Source: a virus. Taken from it: a DNA stretch of 20,263 nt. Position numbers and translations under genes: made by a program. The stretch spans positions 1 to 20,263 of IMG/VR virus record IMGVR_UViG_3300025151_000398. One strand, written 5' to 3'. Positions within the stretch are counted from its first letter, which is position 1, and each line of letters opens with the position of its first letter. The notes beneath the pieces are model-generated. The model was given only the letters and a program-made list of their open reading frames with translations, had not been told where the DNA came from and made no database searches. Positions 1-4,240 of this stretch are shown piece after piece.

Positions 1-1
1 A

Positions 2-106
2 GGTATGGGCAACTCAAGAGGTATTACAGGTATGAAATTAAACCACGCAGGTATACCTTACAAGCCGTTAAATGCAGTTCTTTGCGCTCAGGGTAAAGAA
101 GATTAA
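2..106 (+). CDS. C-terminal fragment of an upstream protein (partial)
   Basis: An open frame enters from the left edge and gives 34 residues before a TAA at 104-106, ending LNAVLCAQGKED. It contains internal Met codons, but no start can be assigned because the gene begins outside the window. The fragment is too short to place in a family. It runs in the same direction as everything downstream and stops 11 bases before the next ATG, so it is probably the preceding gene of the same transcription unit. I do not recognise it. Confidence 0.55.
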   Translation, partial: GMGNSRGITGMKLNHAGIPYKPLNAVLCAQGKED

Positions 107-117
107 ATATATTAGTT

Positions 118-534
118 ATGGCAGTAAACGAACAAGGACATTACGGGAAATATAGTGGTAACGCAAGATGTTGCGTGGGTCACCCATACACTAGAGTTGA
201 TAGGTATAACTACAAGGCAACAGAAAAAGATGATGCTGCTCATATTGATTATCTAAAAAGAGATGTATTGTATGATGATCATCATGGTCACGATGATGAA
301 AAAATGGTGGCAGATGAAAAGCACATATCTAAACTAGCTGGTGATATGAAGTATGATAAAGAACATCATGGACCTGCTAAAGACTTAGTTGGAAATCAAC
401 ACAGACTACCAGATCATTTAAAACAAAAAATTTTAGATGCACCAGGAAAGATGATGGAAGGACCAGCTAAACATTGCTTTGGACCAGCTAAATATGCTTA
501 CGATAGTCCCAGCAAAAGATATTGCATAAAATGA
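118..534 (+). CDS. Low-complexity His/Lys-rich protein with GPAK motifs, unknown function
   Basis: This is a 138-residue charged protein with no hydrophobic segment. Its C-terminal half carries a short motif three times as GPAK (residues 85-88, 115-118, 122-125) and once as SPSK (130-133). There is also a His/Asp-rich stretch near residues 55-61 and four Cys residues (18, 19, 120, 136). The repeats and the lack of a predicted core suggest a largely disordered protein that binds a partner through repeated short motifs; that is inference. A related motif array occurs in the protein encoded at 1002-2096. The stop overlaps the next gene's ATG (ATGA at 531-534), implying translational coupling. 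The upstream sequence is AT-rich with no Shine-Dalgarno motif. I recall similar SPAK/SPLK-type repeat proteins in marine Bacteroidota phages, none with an assigned function that I know of. Confidence 0.8.
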   Translation: MAVNEQGHYGKYSGNARCCVGHPYTRVDRYNYKATEKDDAAHIDYLKRDVLYDDHHGHDDEKMVADEKHISKLAGDMKYDKEHHGPAKDLVGNQHRLPDHLKQKILDAPGKMMEGPAKHCFGPAKYAYDSPSKRYCIK

Positions 535-683
535 AACCAAAAGGATTTGGAGACACTATTGCTGGCTTTACTAAAAAGACTGGTATTAAACATGTAGTTG
601 ATATAGTGTCTGAAGGTCTAAACATAAACTGCGGCTGTAATAACCGCCAAGAGTGGTTTAATAAAAAATTTCCATATAAATGA
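531..683 (+). CDS. 50-residue conserved phage mini-protein with C-G-C motif
   Basis: This short gene sits between two longer ones and overlaps both by ATGA junctions (531-534 and 680-683), which is good evidence that it is translated. The protein starts MKPKGFGDTIAGFTKKTGIK, continues with a short hydrophobic stretch (HVVDIV), then CGCNNR at about residues 34-39, and ends in FPYK. From memory, small phage proteins with the same plan (GLGDTI, a KKTGI-like helix, then CGC-x-x-R and a C-terminal LFPY) recur in phages of Bacteroidota and in marine viromes, always as hypothetical proteins. The C-x-C pair could bind metal or form a disulfide, but two Cys alone make only half a zinc site, so a dimer or partner would be needed. 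Function is unknown. Confidence 0.8.
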   Translation: MKPKGFGDTIAGFTKKTGIKHVVDIVSEGLNINCGCNNRQEWFNKKFPYK

Positions 684-991
684 TTGAAATAAAACCTGGT
701 TACCAGACTTCAGTTACACCTGTGTACGAAAGAGATATGAAAAATGATCCAGCTATAGGTAGAACTCTGATTAACGGGGTTATAATTATGGATAAAGATT
801 TATCGCCAGCACAACGAGTAGAAACATCTTCGCATGAAGGTGTGCATGCTGAAGAAATTGGAAATGGTGATTTTCATTGGGACGACGAAAAAATTTATTA
901 CAAGGGTAAACATTACCCAAAACATTTATTTGCTCATGGTAAGGGACCATGGGAAGATAGAGCTTATCGCGAGGAAATAAAAACAACATAA
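680..991 (+). CDS. Small HExxH protein, putative minimal zinc metallopeptidase
   Basis: This is a 103-residue protein. The sequence SSHEGVHAEEI contains H52-E53-x-x-H56, the zinc-binding and catalytic motif of zincin metallopeptidases. About 36 residues later, WEDRAYREE offers E92 as a plausible third zinc ligand, the gluzincin-type arrangement. The segment just before the motif (LSPAQRVETSSHE) fits the helix that carries the site. There is no signal peptide or membrane segment. The protein is very short for a peptidase, so it may be a minimal domain or a non-catalytic metal-binding relative. It overlaps the CGC mini-protein by four bases and lies 10 bases before the next gene. In a virion/lysis region it might process a phage protein or act in cell-envelope entry or exit, but nothing here decides between these. 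The motif reading is firm; the function is inference. Confidence 0.75.
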   Translation: MIEIKPGYQTSVTPVYERDMKNDPAIGRTLINGVIIMDKDLSPAQRVETSSHEGVHAEEIGNGDFHWDDEKIYYKGKHYPKHLFAHGKGPWEDRAYREEIKTT

Positions 992-1001
992 AATTAAAAT
1001 C

Positions 1002-2096
1002 ATGCCAAAAAAGAAAATGAAAACTAACCAAGATGGTGGTAGCTATACAGCTAAAAAGCCTGCAGCTGCTGCTGAAGAGTTAAAGAAAAACGAAGACGGT
1101 GCTGCTAAAATGGGGTATCAGCAAAAATTTGGAGCAGCTAGAATGTCGCCAAGCAAAATGGGTGATATGAAAGCAAGTGAGTTAATGCATGGTGCTGCTA
1201 GATATTATGATGGCGCTGGTCAGTATATGAACGGCGCGCCTAAATACGAAGGCGCTGGAAAATACGAAGGACCTATGGATAATCACCCTGGTGATGATAA
1301 TGACTCTATGTTTAAAGGTTCTTCAATAACTGTAGGTAAAAAAGTGTTACGTCCAGAAGATTTTCACGATAAACCAGCCGCTGATAGAGTTAGAAGTACT
1401 TTAGCAGCTGAATCAACAGATCCTATTACTGACGCTCCATCACCTATTCCAATAGACGAATATGGGTATTCTACACATCCTGATGAAGGAAAAAGATCAG
1501 CCCAAAACCTCAGCTTGGGACTAAGAGAGCGACAAAGAAGACCTATAACAGAACAAGAAACAGAATTTGAAAAACAGTTTGGTTTACGTAAGTTTGAAGG
1601 CTTAAAACCATTCCTTGATGATACACCAACTATTGATTTTGCTAAATCAAGAAGAAGAAGTGAAAAACCAGCTCAGACATATAAGGCTTATAAAGAAGGT
1701 CCAGTAGCTCAAAGGTATCAAGAAAATGTAAATATAGCTAAACAGCAACTTGAAAAAGAAAAAGGTTTCCAAATTGGAGGTAAAGGCACTACAGTTAAAT
1801 CCGTTTCAGGCCAACTACAAAGTTCAGCTAACAACGCAATGTCTGAACTTCAAAAGAAAGCCGCTGGCTTAACCGCAGCTCAAAATATTAACCAACCAAA
1901 GCCTAAAAAGAAAAAAGCAAGTTATCAGCAAAGATACGGAACAACAAGAACAGGTGATGCTTTAAGAGGTGTTGGCGGGGCAGTTCAAGATGTAGGTCAA
2001 GGTGTTGGCAATGTTGTTGAAAACATTGGAGATGCATTTAAAAGTATACTTCCTGTTAGAAGAGGTAAAAAAGTAAAATCAAGAGGTATTTTATAA
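1002..2096 (+). CDS. Low-complexity repeat protein with Gly-rich amphipathic C-terminus, unknown function
   Basis: This is a 364-residue basic protein of mostly low complexity. Residues 33-91 hold a run of degenerate motifs: GAAKM (33), GAARM (44), SPSKM (49), GAARY (64), GAGQY (71), GAPKY (78) and GAGKY (84), then EGPMD. From residue 64 the spacing is 6-7 residues. The middle is charged and contains a predicted helical Lys/Gln/Glu segment (about 230-260). A second YQQ-R-Y-G motif near residue 308 echoes YQQKFGAAR near residue 39, as if motif units were once duplicated. A KPKKKK stretch (290-295) precedes a C-terminal segment (319-350) with Gly every few residues and interspersed Val/Ile, which could form an amphipathic, membrane-active helix like those of ejected internal virion proteins. 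That is inference. The start at 1002 follows ten bases of AT-rich spacer. Function unknown; a virion-associated or ejected protein is my best guess. Confidence 0.8.
   Translation: MPKKKMKTNQDGGSYTAKKPAAAAEELKKNEDGAAKMGYQQKFGAARMSPSKMGDMKASELMHGAARYYDGAGQYMNGAPKYEGAGKYEGPMDNHPGDDNDSMFKGSSITVGKKVLRPEDFHDKPAADRVRSTLAAESTDPITDAPSPIPIDEYGYSTHPDEGKRSAQNLSLGLRERQRRPITEQETEFEKQFGLRKFEGLKPFLDDTPTIDFAKSRRRSEKPAQTYKAYKEGPVAQRYQENVNIAKQQLEKEKGFQIGGKGTTVKSVSGQLQSSANNAMSELQKKAAGLTAAQNINQPKPKKKKASYQQRYGTTRTGDALRGVGGAVQDVGQGVGNVVENIGDAFKSILPVRRGKKVKSRGIL
1191..1274 (+). repeat. Degenerate coding repeat, G-A-x-K/R-Y units
   Basis: This stretch encodes residues 64-91 of the protein at 1002-2096 and contains GAARY, GAGQY, GAPKY, GAGKY and a final GP, starting at Gly 64, 71, 78, 84 and 90. 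The DNA repeats are diverged, with units resembling GGCGCTGG and AAATACGAAGG, so conservation acts mainly on the protein. The regular spacing suggests expansion by slippage or local duplication followed by drift. Confidence 0.7.
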
Positions 2097-2135
2097 TTGT
2101 AATTTAAGTGAAATTTATGTGATATTTATATTAAA

Positions 2136-2157
2136 TAAATAACTTAAATTAAATAAA
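2136..2157 (+). promoter_or_regulatory. AT-rich leader element A, copy 1
   Basis: The 22 bases just upstream of the ATG at 2158 match the 22 bases just upstream of the ATG at 2919 at 21 positions. The shared core is TAAATAACTTAAATTAAAT. Both copies end directly at the start codon, so the element is probably a translation-initiation leader or a promoter/5'-UTR segment, not a random AT tract. No Shine-Dalgarno motif is present. This copy lies in a 61-base gap after the cassette 118-2096, a natural place for a promoter. Confidence 0.5.
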
Positions 2158-2496
2158 ATGAAATACTTAAATATACTTTTTTTACTAATATCTTTTTTAT
2201 CTTTTTCGCAAGATAAAATTAATATTAAAAAACAATTACCTTTAGTAGTAAAGCATAAAGTAAATTATACTGATTATTTTTTAAGAGACATACAGTTCAA
2301 ACAGTTTGCTTCAAAAAAAGATAAACGAACGTGGGCTAAAAATTCTAAAAAAGATCCAGTTCAGTTTGTTACTCTAACTGAATATCCTAAAAATATATTT
2401 CTAATGGCTATTTGGAGAAAACAAAGTATAGATTCTGTATTGGTAGGAGATGATTTATATGTTTATAAAACTACTAAAATAAAAAGAAAATTTTAA
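2158..2496 (+). CDS. Secreted small protein with flavobacterial-type signal peptide
   Basis: This is a 112-residue protein. Its N-terminus is a classical signal peptide: MKY, a hydrophobic run at about residues 4-16, then F-S-Q at 16-18, giving a likely cleavage after Ser17. A mature N-terminus beginning with Gln after S-F-S or S-F-A is typical of secreted Flavobacteriia proteins, which is useful evidence on the host. The mature part is about 95 residues and very basic, with many Lys, and has no further membrane segment and no lipobox Cys. It abuts the holin gene with no spacer (TAA then ATG at 2497), so a periplasmic role in lysis is plausible, for example an envelope-disrupting factor or a spanin-like partner. 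No family is recognised. It could instead be a secreted exclusion or host-interaction protein. Confidence 0.75.
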   Translation: MKYLNILFLLISFLSFSQDKINIKKQLPLVVKHKVNYTDYFLRDIQFKQFASKKDKRTWAKNSKKDPVQFVTLTEYPKNIFLMAIWRKQSIDSVLVGDDLYVYKTTKIKRKF

Positions 2497-2895
2497 ATGA
2501 AAAAACTTTTAAGTCTTTTAACAGGCGGTTTAATAAAAGACGTAGGTAATGTAATAGATAAACTTACAACTACAGACGAAGAAAGATTAGCTGCTAAACA
2601 AAAGATTCAAGAGTTGTTAGAAAAAGCAGATCAAGATGCGCAGACTCAAATTACTGAGCGCTGGAAACTTGACATGCAATCAGATTCATTTTTATCAAAG
2701 AATATTCGTCCTCTAGTATTAATATATTTAACTGTTATATTTACTGCGCTAGCATTTTTTGATGGTAACGTGGGTGGCTTTCAAGTAGATGAAGATTACA
2801 TACCTATATTCCAGTCGCTACTCATTACCGTGTATGGTGCTTATTTTGTGGGTCGTACGTGGGAAAAGGCGAAGAAGTCAAGTAATAATAAATAA
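2497..2895 (+). CDS. Holin-like protein of the gene-transfer-agent (3TM) type
   Basis: This is a 132-residue protein. An N-terminal amphipathic segment (about 1-20) is followed by a charged helical stretch (27-58), the sequence RWKLDMQSDSFLSKNIRPLV (55-74), and two clear membrane segments at about 73-89 and 103-120. The tail is Lys-rich. The arrangement RW-x-x-DM-x-SDS-x-L-x-KNIRP before the first strong membrane helix matches my memory of the Holin_3TM / GTA holin family (Pfam PF11351), proteins that permeabilise the inner membrane to release phage or gene-transfer-agent particles. Length fits the family. The gene directly follows the secreted-protein gene, so the pair looks like a lysis unit. 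No recognisable endolysin lies in the window; it may be elsewhere in the genome. Confidence 0.82.
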   Translation: MKKLLSLLTGGLIKDVGNVIDKLTTTDEERLAAKQKIQELLEKADQDAQTQITERWKLDMQSDSFLSKNIRPLVLIYLTVIFTALAFFDGNVGGFQVDEDYIPIFQSLLITVYGAYFVGRTWEKAKKSSNNK

Positions 2896-2896
2896 T

Positions 2897-2918
2897 TAAA
2901 TAACTTAAATTAAATTAA
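2897..2918 (+). promoter_or_regulatory. AT-rich leader element A, copy 2
   Basis: This 22-base element ends at the ATG at 2919 and differs from the copy ending at 2157 at one position only (T for A, three bases before its end). It fills almost the whole 23-base gap after the holin gene. The identical placement relative to two unrelated start codons argues for a functional leader. Whether it works in transcription or translation cannot be told from the sequence. Confidence 0.5.
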
Positions 2919-3188
2919 ATGTCAAAATCAATTACAGCTGAAGAGCTTAAACAAATTAAAGATCAACAAACAGAGTTAAGTCAAATAGTAAATCAAATAG
3001 GTCAATTAGAAGCAAACAAACACTCTTTGCTTCATAAGATTGCTGGTGTTAATGAAAGTATTGAGGAAACTAAAAAGAAGTTAGAAGGGAAATACGGATC
3101 TATTAACATTGATTTAGAAACTGGCACTTACACTGAAATCAAAAAAGAAGATGATGGTGATTTGAGTGTTGTTAAATCAGAAGACTAA
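2919..3188 (+). CDS. Small acidic coiled-coil protein, unknown function
   Basis: This 89-residue protein is dominated by helix-forming residues. Residues 5-60 show a heptad-like pattern of Leu/Ile/Val with Gln, Glu and Lys (EELKQIKDQQTELSQIVNQI, then GQLEANKHSLLHKI), consistent with a coiled coil. The C-terminal 30 residues are acidic and probably extended. There is no signal peptide or membrane segment. The stop overlaps the next ATG (TAATG at 3186-3190). I recall similar short coiled-coil proteins just upstream of the packaging genes of marine phages, without assigned function. It might be an assembly chaperone or a small structural component. Confidence 0.75.
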   Translation: MSKSITAEELKQIKDQQTELSQIVNQIGQLEANKHSLLHKIAGVNESIEETKKKLEGKYGSINIDLETGTYTEIKKEDDGDLSVVKSED

Positions 3189-3415
3189 TGAGTACTGTTA
3201 TAAGAAAAATCAGTATTGGTTCTGATTATAAGAACGATGCTATGCACTACGCGATAGGCCAACAGGTCTATGGTGGTCATGAAATATCACACATTCTGTT
3301 TGAAGACCAAGACGCTTCTTATAACATATTCATAAAGAAAAACAATGAGGTATTGCCATGGAAGAAATTTAATTCTAACATGGCAATATCCGTTGAATAT
3401 GATTTAGAATATTAA
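3188..3415 (+). CDS. Conserved 75-residue phage protein, unknown function
   Basis: This compact protein begins MSTVIRKISIGSDYKNDAMH and continues with YAIGQQVYGGHEI, IFIKKNNEVLPWKKFNSN and MAISVEYDLEY, which looks like a small mixed alpha/beta fold rich in beta strands. From memory, close relatives (IRKISIGPDYK, HY-x-x-GQ-x-VYGGHEI, PWK-x-FNSNMP) occur as hypothetical proteins in uncultured marine phages, also next to a GroES-like gene and terminase. It overlaps both neighbours by one base (TAATG junctions), so it is translationally coupled to the coiled-coil gene and to the cochaperonin-like gene. No catalytic motif or membrane segment is visible. Function unknown; the linkage suggests a role near capsid assembly or packaging. 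Confidence 0.78.
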   Translation: MSTVIRKISIGSDYKNDAMHYAIGQQVYGGHEISHILFEDQDASYNIFIKKNNEVLPWKKFNSNMAISVEYDLEY

Positions 3416-4020
3416 TGAAAAGCGTTTTTGACTTTATAGTAAAACCGCTCGGCGAAAAATATAACAATAAAATAAAAATAGGTGATATTGAGTTAGTGTT
3501 AAACACTAAAGTAGAAAACCATAAATTTGTAAATAATTTTGCCGAAGTAATTGCTACACCTATAGCTTACAAAACACCAGTTAAAAAAGGTGATATTATA
3601 GTTATACACCATAATGTTTTTAGAAGATGGTATAATATGCGTGGTGAACAAAAAGATAGTAGATCTTTTTTTAAAGATGATTTGTATTTTGTTTCTCAAG
3701 ATCAAGTGTATCTATACAGCAGTGGTAATACTTTCAAGTCTTTTGGTGATAGATGTTTTGTTTCACCAACCAAAAATAAAAACGTTTTAGATAACAAAAA
3801 AGAACAAAGCCTTGTAGGTATACTAAAAATAGGTAATAGTTCACTAGAAGCGCTAGAAATAAACCCTGGCGACGTTGTAGGCTACAAACCATTTAGCGAG
3901 TATGACTTTGTTATCAATAATGAGCGATTGTATTGTATGAAATCAAATGATATTGTAGTTAAGTATGGACACAAAGAAAACCAAACTGAGTATAATCCAA
4001 GCTGGGCAAAGAGCAGTTGA
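3415..4020 (+). CDS. GroES-like (Cpn10) cochaperonin, divergent
   Basis: This is a 201-residue protein with two Cpn10-like features. Residues 43-66 (AEVIATPIAYKTPVKKGDII, then VIHH) match the GroES pattern of a beta strand, a gap, then x-VKxGDxVI. Residues 134-185 include LEINPGDVVGYKPFSEYDFV and NNERLYCMKSNDIVVKYG, matching the GroES C-terminal block (GDxVxFxxxxxxExxIDGxxYLxxxxxDILA). The protein is about twice the length of GroES, with an insert between the blocks that includes VFRRWYNMRG (68-77). Phage T4 gp31 is the precedent: a phage cochaperonin that works with host GroEL to fold the major capsid protein. The gene lies upstream of terminase and the capsid genes. Its last 16 residues lie in a 56-base out-of-frame overlap with the next gene. 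I recall close marine-phage homologues. A GroES-fold protein without chaperonin function is the alternative. Confidence 0.68.
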   Translation: MKSVFDFIVKPLGEKYNNKIKIGDIELVLNTKVENHKFVNNFAEVIATPIAYKTPVKKGDIIVIHHNVFRRWYNMRGEQKDSRSFFKDDLYFVSQDQVYLYSSGNTFKSFGDRCFVSPTKNKNVLDNKKEQSLVGILKIGNSSLEALEINPGDVVGYKPFSEYDFVINNERLYCMKSNDIVVKYGHKENQTEYNPSWAKSS

Positions 4021-4240
4021 AGAATTAATTAAAGTTGCTAAAGAACCTATTGTAGACTCAGGTGATGACATAACTGCTGATAGATTGAAAAATGCAGCAG
4101 CAACAAAAAAATTAGCAGTGTTCGATGCTTTTGAAATATTACATAGAATACAAGAAGAAGAAAACATATTAAACGAAAAACCACAAGAAGTAAAAGAACA
4201 AAAAACTTTTAAAGGTTTTGCTGAAGGAAGATCTAAATAA
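3965..4240 (+). CDS. Conserved small protein before terminase; possible small-terminase or packaging accessory
   Basis: This is a 91-residue, mostly helical, charged protein starting MDTKKTKLSIIQAGQRAVEE, with ADRLKNAAATKKLAVFDAFE in the middle and an acidic/Lys C-terminus. The ATG at 3965 is inside the preceding gene, giving a 56-base overlap in another frame. I keep it because there is no later Met and, from memory, homologues in marine phages begin the same way just before the terminase gene. The stop overlaps the terminase start (TAATG at 4238-4242), so the two are coupled. Its position is where a small terminase subunit is usual, but I see no clear helix-turn-helix, so DNA recognition is only a positional inference. 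Confidence 0.75.
   Translation: MDTKKTKLSIIQAGQRAVEELIKVAKEPIVDSGDDITADRLKNAAATKKLAVFDAFEILHRIQEEENILNEKPQEVKEQKTFKGFAEGRSK

Noticed and set aside
786-1031. Minus-strand open frame over the HExxH gene
   Set aside because: It is antisense to a well-supported gene and extends over a gene junction; there is no other evidence of minus-strand transcription in the window.
3965-4240. Confident call of terminase small subunit
   Set aside because: The position fits, but no helix-turn-helix or known small-terminase motif is visible, so it is reported only as a possible packaging accessory.
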